This document shows, piece after piece, positions 42,342 to 53,889 of a DNA stretch of 64,000 bases. Each line of letters starts with the position of its first letter. The first letter of the stretch is position 1. The translations under genes and the position numbers were made by a program. The DNA comes from Ceratocystis colombiana (taxonomy: Eukaryota > Ascomycota > Sordariomycetes > Microascales > Ceratocystidaceae). The notes under the pieces are model-generated. The model did no database searches. It was not told the DNA's origin and worked only from the letters and a program-made list of their open reading frames with translations. The stretch spans positions 1-64,000 of the forward strand of contig JAOSLS010000012.1 in assembly GCA_026419805.1 (NCBI GenBank), read 5' to 3'.

Positions 42342-43104
42342 TGGCGTGCAGATGTGATGTCGAGTGGAATGAGTGGGACAGAAGAGGGAAGAGGGGAGGG
42401 AGAGAGAAGAGAAGGAGGGCGTTTGTCTATGTGCGCATATATTGGAGGGTACATCGTAATCAGGTTTAGGCTCTATAGGTCTCCCGAGACCCTGTATTTT
42501 CAGGTCTGACTGGGCCTAGACACCCTTATTTTGAATCTTCTGGCTCCTATTCGACTGATTTTCCGCCATGTTATCCTCAATATCTTGAGGATTCGAGGAG
42601 GGTATATCACGAGATGGCTAATGTCCTCTTCGGGATTGCTCTTCTTTCAGTATTTCATCCGGCTGCTCGTCGGCTAATTATAACAATGGGAGGCTGTCCG
42701 TAAGCGTAGTAGACGGACGGAAGTGAAAGAAGAGCGGCCCCGTGTATCTATCTCTTTGTCTTACATTGTGGCTTTTTATTTTCACTCTTCAGACTTGGCT
42801 TCTGTAACCTACCTACATGTGTGTGCCTTTCTGGCTTTCTTCTTCTCGTTTTGCTCTTGGCGGGAGTCTCTTTGTCGCCTGCCTGCCTATGTACCGTTTC
42901 TCCATGTCGCCTCACTCTGCTCGCCCAACCTTTTCCTTGCCTTACCCGTTATCTTGTCCCCATCGTTCCCCCCTTCTGCTCGCCTGACTTTGACGAGCCA
43001 GTCACGATGGGAGGAGGGAGGAAGGGGTCCTAAACCCAAAAAAAAAATAAAAAAAAATACACTCCCTATCAACCTACCGTAGATACGATGGGCTAGACGG
43101 TCAA

Positions 43105-43116
43105 CCCCCCCCCCCC
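43105..43116. repeat. Poly-C tract, 12 nt
   Basis: Uninterrupted C run in intergenic DNA. Confidence 0.9.
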
Positions 43117-45165
43117 TCCAATCCCTATTTGCTTCCCATCGCACGCCCCCCCTTTTCTCCTTTTCTTCCGGCTGTTTTCTTTCTTTCCTGCTTGCTTCTT
43201 TTTTGTGTCTTGTATTCCCCAGTATTTTTCTTCTACTTATAAGCCTTTCTGATTCTTTCTCCGCCATCCACTCTCCGTCCTAGCAAACGGCACGCGCATC
43301 ATGAGATGAATGGATACAAGGAGTAAAGGCGAAAGGCCCATTCCAACCGTTGCGAGCGCCATCGGAGTCTTGAGTAACAAGGCTACTTGAAAGATCGGGT
43401 ATAATGCAGAAACACAACCGGAACGGTGTTGTCAACCTCAAAGCATAGGTGCAACAGGCTATCATGCATGTCCTGGGCCAAGTCAAGGTCCATCCACTCT
43501 TTTTTTTTTGCTTTCTATGTATGGCCAGGGGAGGGAGACCTGGCCATGGGTATATTGATGGGTTGAAAGGACGGGATGGGATAATCCATGACAGGCAAGA
43601 TGTTAGCCCCATGCCCGTTGTTTACGTCTACGTCTGTATGCAACGCCCACTGTGCTAAGGCTTTGCTAGCTTTTTGCTAGGCCTTGTTCTGCGTGCGTGG
43701 GTGCGCAAAGCGAGCATGGGTGCGCATGTGCCTGGGTCTGCGTTGTTGTATATGGTGCAACTGCAGAGAAAAGCAGCCTTTTCTATATGAACCAGGCTCT
43801 TTCCTTTTACATCTACCCCCTTTGCTTTCTTTTTCTCTTCCTCTCTCCTTCCTATCTCCATCTTCGTTCTCCTCTCGCATATCTTAGTGTCCCATCCCTT
43901 TTAGGCTCGCTTGGCTTTGGCTTCTTTTTAAGCTTGCCCCCCCTTCCCCTCGCTACAGTTGAAAGCTCCAGAGCTGCTGTTGCTGTTGCATGCTTCAACT
44001 TGTATTCTACCCGTCTGCCACCGCCACGTTAGCAACGTTAGCACAGTAGCACATGTACACCTACACTTGTATGTAGCAACTGTACTTTCGCCTACCAGAC
44101 ACCACTACGACTACACACTACGACCCGTCTGCCTACACTCTTCACGGCTTGCGAACTGCAACCGTCCTTCTCGTTGTTTGTCTACTCACTGCTTGGCTGG
44201 CTGCCGTTGAGTCTTGAAGAGTTTTTTTCCTGCTTCTTGCCTTCTCGCTTCTCGCTGTTTGTTCCTCCCCCCACTGTCGTTTTCGCCCTTGATCTGTTTC
44301 TTTGTTCCCCCTCTCCCTCGAAAATTGATCCATCCAGCAGGCCATCTGCCCACAGCCATCCAGCTCTCTCCTACTTTACTACTTAGCTAGCTGCCTTTGC
44401 ATCCTGCTGCTGCCAGCCTGCTTCTCGCCAAACTCTCTTCTCTCGTTTCCTCTCGTCTTGTCTCGACCCTCGAACTATATCCTGCCGTTGTTGTCCAGCC
44501 AGTCACAAATTGTCACTCATTGTCCTGGCTTGCTTTCCAGGCGCGCACACACAAGCACCAATACCTCCATTGCTGACAACCGAACCCCCGTTATTCTGCC
44601 AGTCTTGTCGAGCCTTAGAAAGAGCCTCAGAACATCTGGAGATATACATACAGAAACATCGAGGACGTGGTCGCTGGATTTGATTCTGCCAGACTCTCAA
44701 CCCTCACAACCACCTGTTTCTTGGGCTGTCGTGAGCTGAGTATTCCTCAATTATCTGCTTTGGCTTGTCTTTGTTCCCTCCCCCTTTCCTATTTTCCTAT
44801 TTTCCTGTCTCTTTGTCCTCTCTCTCTCTTTTTCTTTTTTTTTTCTTCTTTTCATTTCTTGCTGTATAATTTTTTTCTATTCTTTTCTTCATTTTTCATC
44901 AGGGACAAAGGGGTTTCCCTCTTGTCTTTTCTCCTCTTCACGATACGGCCGACTTGATTTTCTTGCTTTGTTCTACCAGCGAGTCTTTGCTTTTTTTGCT
45001 AGAGCTACAAGCCATTCACCTGGCTTTAATTTACGATACATCCCTCGGTGGCTGTCTTTATTAGTGCTGTTTGCACCTAATGCACCTTATTTCAACTTCT
45101 TCCAGTATTGTTCAACCGGCCGCTCACGCGCCCCTTCAATAACTCTTCGCTCACAATATACCGCC

Positions 45166-47291
45166 ATGGCGCCTCCTCTGCCCCCGTCAACCTCGGCTGT
45201 CTACACAACCTCCGCCTACTCGACACACCCCCAGACTGCTGGCTCTCCTTACCTTCCCTACCAGTCTGGGTTGCCGCAGACACACAATGGCTCACAGCCC
45301 CCGTCTCAGCAGTCTTATGGCGCGCCTGCTCCCAGCCACCATCAACAGCACCAGCGCATCGAAACCACCCAGGCCCAGTCGGCCTCGCCCAGCATGGCTC
45401 ATCTGTCGTCTCAACAGCACCACCAGGCACAGCCTCAACACCACCAATCCCACCACTTGTCCCAAAGACCGCCTGTAACTTACGGCATGTCTGCGCCGTA
45501 TCAGCCGTCCATGAATACGTATGCTTATACGTCGGTTGCTCCGCATGATCACTACCGGAGAGCAGACCCCACTAGTGGTGGCTTACCTAGCATGAGAACT
45601 CTGGACCATTCTGGCCTGCCTGCTGCACCAATGGGCCATGCCCCCGGCATGATGCTCATGGGGTCGCACCCTGAAATGGGCTACTATAACCCCGCCCACG
45701 GTATGATAGGCCACCCATATGGAATGTCCCAAGATATCCTGGGACGGTATTCTATGACCCACGATCCGAGGTTCATGACACGGAATCCGAAGAAGGTGCG
45801 TACACTTGGCCATTGACAATAGATTGAGAAAAAAACCAGCGCACACTTGACTCCGGCACGAATATTCAAGAAAAGACTAACATCTTGCATCACAGGAAAT
45901 TAAGCGTAGGACCAAGACCGGTTGCATGACGTGCCGAAAAAGGCGGATAAAGGTGAGAAAGAAGCACAATGAAGGCTAAAAATGTAAACGGAGCTCATGG
46001 GCACTCAAGTGCAGTAGTGTGCAAGGCAATTTTGGGCGTGTTTAGCCTTATCTGTTGTGTATTTGTGCTGCGTATTACAGGCCGAACCGAGATTCCAGCC
46101 ATTGTGTTGTAACAAGATACACAAACGTCAAGGGCCTACCTAGCACGGCGAACCATGCGCAACCAACAGATTAGCTTAATCTGGACAACACTGGGAGTAG
46201 AAGGCGGAAGACAGTATCCAAAAAAAGCAATCTTCCAAGTTCACTCTTTAATTGTCTAGGCTTTGCGTGGTGCCAAGCTCAAGGAACCACAGCCCTCCTA
46301 GGCTTTGCTTGTGCTTGCCACTGTCGGGTGCGCCAGCCGCCATAGCGTACTATGGATGCCTGACAGCTGTCATTGACTCAAACCAGATGAACATATCTTG
46401 CACAACACCTGCTGCCCTTGACACCCATCTCCATTTGTCGACGAATATGGAACTAACAATTCATTTTTAATTCTTTAGTGCGATGAAACCCATCCTACTT
46501 GTAACAACTGTAAGAAATCTAAGCGCGAGTGCCTGGGCTATGATCCAATTTTCAAACAGCAGCCTCAGGGCCAACCCGCCCCTAATCTGCATAATGGACA
46601 GTCGCAACCGCAGCAGCAACCGCAGCAACCATCTTCTATCAAGAATATGTCGTCCCCTTCTTCAGAACACTCGCAGCAGTTATCGCAGCCTCAGCTACCC
46701 TCTCCTTTAGCGCAGCACCAGCCGCAGTCTCAGGCTTCGTCGCAGCAGGGTCAGCAGCCGCATTCGCGACCCTCATCGCAGGCTTCGCCCTTGAGTATGC
46801 CGCGTTCTCTCTCGTCTAGTGTGGCACCTAGCGTGTCTAATAGCATGGCTTCATCTGGAGTTCAGTCATCTTCCAATGGCCCTTCATTTGGACACCAGGT
46901 TCAATCTCAGCATCACAGCCAGAGCCATCATCAGCTGCCCGGTATACCTAGCACACAACCTATGTCCTACAAGAACACGCCGTCGATGGGTGTTTCCAGC
47001 AGCTATTCGACGCCGAACTCGACTGTTGTTAATTCTTCGGGCTACGATACACAGAGTCCGACTACGGCTTATGACTACAGTTCATCGATTGATCCGGCGC
47101 TACAGTCAGGTGCTGGCTCCAATGGCAGTGTCAATGGCGGCGGCAACCATCCTAGCCATGGCGGCAGCGGCGTTGGCAGTAACATGGGCGCCCAGCCCCG
47201 CCCAGGCTTGGGAATGAGCATATATGGTAGCTCGGAGCACATACAGCAGCCGCGTATGGTTGACCATCTCCCTCACATACCCACGGCGTAA
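45166..47291 (+). CDS. Zn2Cys6 transcription factor with long Gln/Ser/His-rich arms (499 aa)
   Basis: Three exons: 45166-45795, 45896-45952, 46479-47291. Exon 1 encodes a Pro/Gln/His/Ser/Tyr-rich arm ending HDPRFMTRNPKK. Exon 2 (19 codons) and exon 3 build the cluster C220-x2-C223-x6-C230-x6-C237-x2-C240-x6-C247, exactly the canonical spacing, with the 526-nt second intron falling just before C230. Basic residues between C223 and C230 fit DNA contact. CLGYDPIFKQQ follows, then a Gln/Ser/Pro-rich region with an IDPAL block near the end. No fungal_trans middle domain is seen. From memory, related fungal factors with the same cluster flanks continue several hundred residues further, so this copy seems C-terminally short. 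Targets unknown. Confidence 0.85.
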
Positions 47292-48932
47292 TGCATTCAT
47301 TGACAAGTCATCGAAAAATACATGGAATGTCTGCATAGAGCTAGTTGTGATCGAAGCGCAAACTTCTCTGCATTTCATGGGTCTTTTCTTCGCACCCCCC
47401 CCCCCCCCCCCCCCCCCACAAGCCTCACGTTCTAAGAGAAACAAGATTTTTAGCTGAGCTTTTCTACGCTATTTACGGCCTTTTTTTTCCTTACTTTTAC
47501 GACCACTTTGCTTCTCTCTTTTTGGAGATACGATGACACAGCCCTGAATAAGGGCTGGGTGGAACAGAGGAGCTGGAGATGATCACATCACGCACCTAAT
47601 AGTGGCTGGGGTAATCCTTCTACCTGATGCCTGAGGTGTGCGGTTGTTGTCCACAGCGTCGCCTCTATACCCACACAGGGGTTGTCGACTCTTTTTTTTT
47701 TCATCTTGGTTTGTTTATTGCACCAAGAATGGCCAATCTCTCTTTATTTATTCGCTTCTCAACTGTCTTTACCTGTTTGTCTCTTTTCCATCTTTTACTT
47801 TGCCTGTCGATTTTCTCAACCTTCGCTCGTCTACCACCTAAAAAATATCGTCAACCAAGCCTAATTTCTCATTTGCCTCATTTCATCCTCCCTTCATCTA
47901 ATCGTCCCCCTCTCGCCTTGATTACGCATCTCATTGCATTTCTCTTTGCTTCATCATATTTTAACGGCCGAAATCTGTTTTTTTTGTTATATATGGGCGA
48001 AGGCAGACTCTTTTTTTCCCCCTCTGTCTTGGCATCTCTTTCTTGTTGCTTCGAAAGAAATATCTACTTTAAAATGTTTTTTCTACATAGTAGCATTTTC
48101 TAGCGTGTCTCTTATCCCGTCAAGCATCTCCTGCATCTCCTTCGTCTCTCCTCTGCTCCTGTCTTCCCGCTGGTTTTCTTTTTATTATTACTTTCCTTGC
48201 TCTGTCTTGGTTATTTAACGGCTGATTGTTTTCATACCAGTCTTATGGTCATTTATATTCTCTATATCCCTTGCTGCCCTTGATTTCTTCCTTTTTCTTG
48301 GTTTCTGCGCTGTTTGCCTATCCTCGATCTCTTTTCTCTTATCTAGTTTCTGTGGTTAAATGCAAAGTTAATTGTTGTGCGGGCCGACTTCTTCGGGTTT
48401 TCTTCCAATCTCAGTATGCTCTAGGGTTATTTCCCGATACTCTGCTTAGACCGTGATGTCATATCGTCCTCCGAGCATCCTGTTCAATGGAGATGGTTGC
48501 CGAGATCACTAAATGTGGGGCCCTTGTCTTTTTTCCGCGGTGGCGATGTCGGACTAACTCGGGAATTAGTAAATAATGCCGGGTACAACTTGAACCTATT
48601 ATGTATTCCCGTATTACTCATGTTGAGCTAGAACTGTAGCACCCGTAGTGAACTGACTATGAGGAGTCACACTAAATTACACATTAAGAAGCTTTGTACT
48701 GTTCGTTGACTCAACTTTGCCCGGCTGGCTGCTTCCCTGTACAGAGCCCCCGCATTTCCACATCGGGGTTTCCTTCCGTGAATACGTTATCTATAAGTTC
48801 CATTGCAACGTTTCGCAACTCTCAATACTGAATAAACTTGCTGCATTTTCTTCTCAAGATCAACTTATCTAGTCACGACTCTTACCCATACAATAACAAA
48901 AGAAAACCTCTCGTTTCTATTTTCCATCAAGA
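47292..48932. other. Intergenic region between the Zn2Cys6 gene and the dehydrogenase gene
   Basis: Begins with a 23-nt C run 104 nt past the stop, then a long T/C-rich tract (47690-48440) on the plus strand, then less biased DNA up to the next start codon. Frames at 47627-48456 are low-complexity hydrophobic products of the tract. No gene supported. Confidence 0.5.
47395..47417. repeat. Poly-C tract, 23 nt (longest homopolymer in the window)
   Basis: Uninterrupted C run, just downstream of the Zn2Cys6 gene stop codon and probably within its 3' UTR. Confidence 0.95.
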
Positions 48933-50072
48933 ATGCCTGAACGCCCTCAAGTCCTGCAGCTCGGCTCTATTGAGCTGTAAGTAAACAAAATAAACCAACT
49001 TCCGCCGTCTGGGCGTTTTGCAGACTTCTAACGTCCGTCCATAGTGCCTTGGCCACCTGGACCCGTATCGGGGAGACAGCCGACATCCTGACGCCCCGCG
49101 CCACGGACCGGGCCTCTTTCCTCGCTGAACTCGTGACACCGGAGCTCTCACGCGTCTCTATCATCTACCGCACCTTTGGCTCTGCAGCGATCACGGGGCT
49201 TTTCGATGCCGAGTTGGTGGCAGCACTGCCGCCATCAGTGCGCTTTATCTGCCACAATGGCGCGGGTTACGACCAGATCGACGTGGCTGCTTGCTCGGCG
49301 CGTGGAGTTCGCGTGTCCAACACACCTACAGCTGTTGATGATGCTACAGCTGACCTGAATATCTGGCTTATGCTCGGCGCCCTGCGAGGTCTCCCCCAGG
49401 GCATGGCACAACTACGCCGTGGCGAGTGGCGTCAGAATCTCCCGCTTGGACATGATCCGCAGGGCAAGATCCTGGGTATCCTGGGCATGGGTGGTATTGG
49501 GCGCAACATGGCACGTAAGGCCCGTGCATTCGGGATGACGATCCGCTACTACAACAGACGCCGGCTGAGCCCGGAGCTAGAAGAGGGTGCTGAGTACGTC
49601 GACTTCGAGACGCTGCTACAGGAGAGCGACGTCCTAAGCTTAAACCTGCCTCTAAACGTGAGTTTCCTGTTGTTGATTGGCCCATGGCACGTGATGCTTT
49701 CTACTGACACTACTACTGCCTGTTTTCTAGAAAAACACTCGTCACACGATTTCGACCGCGCAATTCAATCTGATGAAAAAGGGCGTGGTCATCGTGAACA
49801 CTGCACGCGGTGCTGTTATGGATGAAGAAGCGTTGGTGGTGGCGTTGGACAGTGGCAAGGTTGCTTCAGTCGGTCTGGATGTGTTTGAGAAGGAGCCCAC
49901 GATTCACACTGGCTTGCTGGCTAATGATAATGTTCTGCTCATCCCGCATATGGGGACGTGGACCGTGGAGTCGCAGACCAAGATGGAGGAATGGGCGTTC
50001 AGTAATGTTGAGATGGCGCTAAAGGAGGGCAAGCTAGTAAGTATTGTACCTGAGCAGGCTGATATGGCCTGA
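48933..50072 (+). CDS. D-isomer-specific 2-hydroxyacid dehydrogenase, glyoxylate/hydroxypyruvate reductase-like (332 aa)
   Basis: Three exons: 48933-48976, 49045-49657, 49731-50072 (GTAAGT and GTGAGT donors; introns 68 and 73 nt). The Rossmann motif is GILGMGGIGRNMA. Substrate-domain blocks include NGAGYDQIDVAAC and NTPTAVDDATADL. The catalytic triad is visible: Arg245 in VNTARGAVMDE, Glu272 in VFEKEP and His292 in IPHMGTWT. Length is typical. Closest in style to yeast Gor1, which reduces glyoxylate and hydroxypyruvate with NAD(P)H in cytosol or mitochondria. No targeting peptide is evident. The exact 2-keto acid substrate cannot be told from sequence. Convergent with the SAH hydrolase gene. 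Confidence 0.93.
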
Positions 50073-50531
50073 GGTGGAGGTGTTTGCTACTAGTACAAAT
50101 ATTCTATCGATATACTACAAAGCTGCGTTACATGGTTCAACGGTAGCAACATGTTATTCACTTTCTGATGTATGAAGAGTTGTGAGTAGTACTGTGATAA
50201 TCCCATTCTAGCCGAAGCTCCTTGTTGAAGTATAGTAACATGGAGGCAAATGTTAAAAAGATGAAAAAGAAAGAGGAAGAAGAAAAAAGAACAATACAAA
50301 TGATATGAGTGATTTGAATAAAAAAGAGAAAGAAAAAAGAAAAAAAGTTCCGTTATTTTGTTGAAAAGTTCCCGCTGATAAGAAATCCCGAAAGCATGGT
50401 TGTTTGTCATGAGGCGCGTAAAAGAAAGAAACAAGAAAGAACCCTTGCAATGTTAAAGTGCATTGGGCTTGGTATTTTTTTGCTGGTGTTTTGGATGTAA
50501 TTCTTAATTATTATTGAGCGATAGTAGGCGC
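50073..50531. other. Convergent 3' region between the dehydrogenase and SAH hydrolase genes
   Basis: Contains AG-rich blocks (50260-50345; pyrimidine-rich on the minus strand) and the 3' UTRs of both genes. No further gene. Confidence 0.6.
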
Positions 50532-52051
50532 TTAGTAGCGGTAGCTGAAGAAGAATAGTTAGCACAAGTAGAAAGCACACGGGAGAAGACGAAGGTAGGA
50601 GAATGAGGCAGGACAGGGGCAGAGGGACAGGTAAGAAAACGTACATATCGGCCTTGTAAGGACCCTCAACAGGCAGACCCAGGTACTCAGCCTGGACGGG
50701 GGTCAGGCTGGTGAGCTCGACGTTGCAGTGAGCCAGGTGCAGACGGGCGACCTCCTCGTCCAGAATCTTGGGCAGGACGAAGACACCGGTCTCGAGCTTA
50801 CCGAGCTTGGAGAACTCGACAAACTTGTTGCAGAAAGCAGCATCGCCGGACTTGTACAGCTGGATCTGAGCCAGGACCTGGTTGGTGAAAGAGCAGGACA
50901 TGACGAAGGAGGAGTGGCCAGTGGCACAGCCCAGGTTAACCAGACGACCCTCAGCCAGCAGGATCAGGTGGCGGCCGTTCTTCATGAGGAAGCGGTCGAC
51001 CTGGGGCTTGATGTTCTGCACGGAGGCAGCGTTGGCCTTGAGCCAGGCAACGTCAATCTCGATGTCGAAGTGACCGATGTCTGGAAGGAAAAAAAAATCA
51101 TCGTTAGAATATCAAGTCTAAAGGGAGAAGAAATGGATAGATCAACTTACTGCAGACAATGGCATCGTTGGGCATCTGCTCAAAGTGCTTTCCAACCAGG
51201 ATATCACGGCAGCCAGTGGTGGTGACAAAGATCTGACCAATAGAGGCAGCCTTGTCCATGGTGGTGACCTGGTAGCCGGCCATGGCAGCCTGGAGGGCGT
51301 TGATGGGGTCGATCTCAGTGACCAGGACACGGGCACCCATGGTGGACAGGGCCATGGCGCAGCCCTTACCGACATCACCGAAACCGGCGACAACGGCAAT
51401 CTTACCAGCAACCATGACATCGGTAGCGCGCTTGATACCGTCAATCAGAGACTCGCGGCAGCCGTACAGGTTGTCAAACTTGGACTTGGTGACGGAGTCG
51501 TTGACATTGATGGCAGGAACCAGCAGCTCGCCGTTCTTCAGCATCTTGTATAGGTGGTGGACACCAGTGGTGGTCTCCTCAGAAACACCATAGCAGTCCT
51601 TAAGCATCTCGGGGTACTTGGAGTGAACCAGCTGGGTGAGGTCACCACCGTCATCCAGGATCAGGTTCAGCTTCTTGCCGTCCTTGAAGGCGTTCAGCTG
51701 CTGCTCAAGGCACCAGTTGTACTCCTCCTCAGTCTCTCCCTTCCAGGCGAAGACAGGGATGCCAGCAGCGGCGATGGCAGCGGCAGCGTGGTCCTGGGTG
51801 GAGAAGATGTTGCACGAAGACCAGGTGACCTCAGCACCGAGAGCAACCAGGGTCTCGATGAGAACGGCGGTTTGGATGGTCATGTGCAGGCAGCCAGCGA
51901 TACGAGCACCCTTGAGGGGCTGGTCAGCAGCGTACTTGGCACGGGTGGCCATGAGACCGGGCATCTCGTTCTCAGCGAGCTCGATCTCCTTACGGCCAAA
52001 GGCGGCCAGGGACAGGTCAGCGACCTTGAAGACGGTGGCAGGGGCGGCCAT
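50532..52051 (-). CDS. SAH1: S-adenosyl-L-homocysteine hydrolase (449 aa)
   Basis: Three exons: 52051-51151, 51080-50645, and a 13-nt last exon 50544-50532. Spliced, the C-terminus reads GPYKADIYRY, the invariant end whose Lys and Tyr contact the NAD of the partner subunit in known structures. Other landmarks: CLHMTIQTAVLIETL, SSCNIFSTQDHAAAA, VNDSVTKSKFDN, NAD-binding AGFGDVGKGCA (Gly223-Gly230) and NIGHFDIEID. The length equals the yeast enzyme. The tetrameric cytosolic enzyme splits SAH into adenosine and homocysteine, removing the product inhibitor of methyltransferases. Codons are strongly C-ending (GCC, ACC, AAG), suggesting high expression. Without the tiny last exon, the frame would run into intron sequence and lose the tail. 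Confidence 0.97.
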
Positions 52052-53889
52052 TGTGGAAGTGTGTTAATTGATATGGGGAGATAAAGGGAGAGAGGGAGGG
52101 TAGGATGAGGATGGAAAGAAGAAGAGGAAGAAGAGAAAGAGAAAAAGAGAACGGGAAAAAAGGTTGGCGGGGCTGTTGAGTATTATAGGCAAGAGCAGAA
52201 AAAAAAAAGCCAAGTTACTAGCAAAATTTAGCAAGCATCTTCCCGTTCTTGGTACCTGCAACTAAGCTTGGACAGAAAGATGCCATAAGGTCCTCAGGTA
52301 GCCGAGTAGGTATCTCTTCACCACATTCTAGTGCAAGTGTACCTCCATTGCCAGCCATCCTACCTTTTTTTCTGGGCCGTTTACATCGTTGGACCCCGGA
52401 CGGTAAGCGGGGTTCCTTGATGCACAGGAGGAAGGATCGATGAAAATATTTTCCCCTCTAGTCTGCAGCAACTTCGGCAGATTTTTAGGGCCTTTACAAC
52501 TGCTACGTTTATACAAACCCTTATTGGCGGAAAACCCAGGGTTTGTAAAGCACAATAGAGGATAAACGGCCAGATTTTTGTATTTTTTCTGTAGATGAGT
52601 TCTGACTCCCCCAATTGATCGATTGATTGCGTAGCCCTTGTACGCACAATGCAACTTTGGTGTCTTCATCGTCACCAACCAAGACCTGTAAGGAGCCTAC
52701 TGAAGCCTATAATCCATTCCACATAAGCGAGGCTGGCTTCCCCTCTGTCCCTTTTTCATGCTACAATCCCAACAACAAAGCCATCTCGTCTGGTTGAAAG
52801 TCCCTGTCAATGAGTAGCCGCCACACTAAGCAGGTGCCCATTGATTGAGCCTGCAGCTTGAAAATCTGCTTTCGTTTTCCACGGACCTAGAATCACATGT
52901 CAGGACAAAGACCACTTCTTGTTCCCAACACATTTGTTGTCTCTTTTGGTCCTTTTTTGTTAGTCAAAATCCCCGCCCATTTTGAAAGCCATGAAGTAGA
53001 AGAGCCATAACGCATAGCCCATAACAGGCGCTGTGTCCCAACGTGTCGAGTTTGCTTTGTAATAAGTCCTCGGTATAGTTTTTCCGCCTCTGGGATTTCA
53101 CCTTGAATTTATGCGTTTGTTATACTTCTCCAAGAGCTTGCCGGTCTCATCATCTTGTCCGAGAGACAGCACTTATAGAAGTCACGTGCACATACAGACC
53201 CCACAAAACAGTGCAGAGCACATTGCATTTCCATTGGCAACTAACTCCACCCTCAATCACATCCTAACGCCGCATAAACACGCAAGTAGAAGAATTCGCC
53301 TCTTTCAAGGTCCCAAGGACGAAATACAGGCACCGGTGAGGCGTATCTGCCTACCAGTTTCTCTCATTTGGTGTCTTCCCCGCTACAGTAAAGCTTGGCA
53401 CTTAAGCTAGCTTTTCGTTCTCCAGGTCCAAATATTTGTCTCTAGCATAGATGCGTATTTGTGGTACCTAAAAAACCAACACCAATTCTATTTTTTGATC
53501 CCGAGTACTTTTGTTTTAGCCCCTGGGAAGCCAACCTGAAAGAAGAAGAGGGAAAAGAAAAGTGAACTCCATAAAGGCACTCAAGATCTCTCGTTAGAAT
53601 CAGGAACCAAAATCAGAGAACGAAGACATAAAAAACAAGCCCAAGACACATGATGAGGGGATAGGATGGGCAACAAAGAGGGCACCACCAAGAAATAAAG
53701 CAATAAAGAATGGCAGAAAATAGAAAAGGGAGAAAAGCAAGATACAAAATGAAGATGGCAGAAAAGCAGAGAGTAGAGCAGAAACAAGAAATTTTGATCA
53801 ACAAGCCATGAGAACTCCAAGCAACGCGCACACTATCTACCTATGACTCAAGGAGAGACAAAAAAAGAGAGCCCCTAGTCCCTTTTCTT
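52052..53889. other. SAH hydrolase promoter and 3' flank of eIF3h
   Basis: 1.84 kb without a supported gene. The SAH hydrolase leader (52070-52150) is purine-rich on the plus strand, that is CT-rich in the transcript. The rest is unbiased, with an A/G-rich zone at 53540-53880. Small frames show no protein-like character. No tRNA-like A/B boxes seen. Confidence 0.55.

Larger units (their letters stand above)
42310..45165. other. Divergent intergenic region and long leader of the Zn2Cys6 gene
   Basis: 2.86 kb between two divergent start codons. Contains C runs (12 nt at 43105-43116; several of 6-7) and a long T/C-rich zone (43780-45100) on the sense strand of the Zn2Cys6 gene, with CTGCTG/CTTGCTGC-type repeats. 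Frames inside it are low complexity. Candidates for a long 5' UTR with uORFs, but no gene is supported. Confidence 0.5.

Noticed and set aside
42723..44957. ORFs of 60-119 codons upstream of the Zn2Cys6 gene
   Set aside because: Low-complexity translations of T/C-rich leader DNA.
47627..48456. ORFs up to 158 codons that might extend the Zn2Cys6 factor
   Set aside because: They are hydrophobic, pyrimidine-driven and have no resemblance to transcription-factor regulatory domains; no donor in exon 3 connects to them sensibly.
50101..50170. A possible tRNA-like GGTTCAACGG in the dehydrogenase 3' flank
   Set aside because: No cloverleaf can be formed around it and no A box lies at the right distance.
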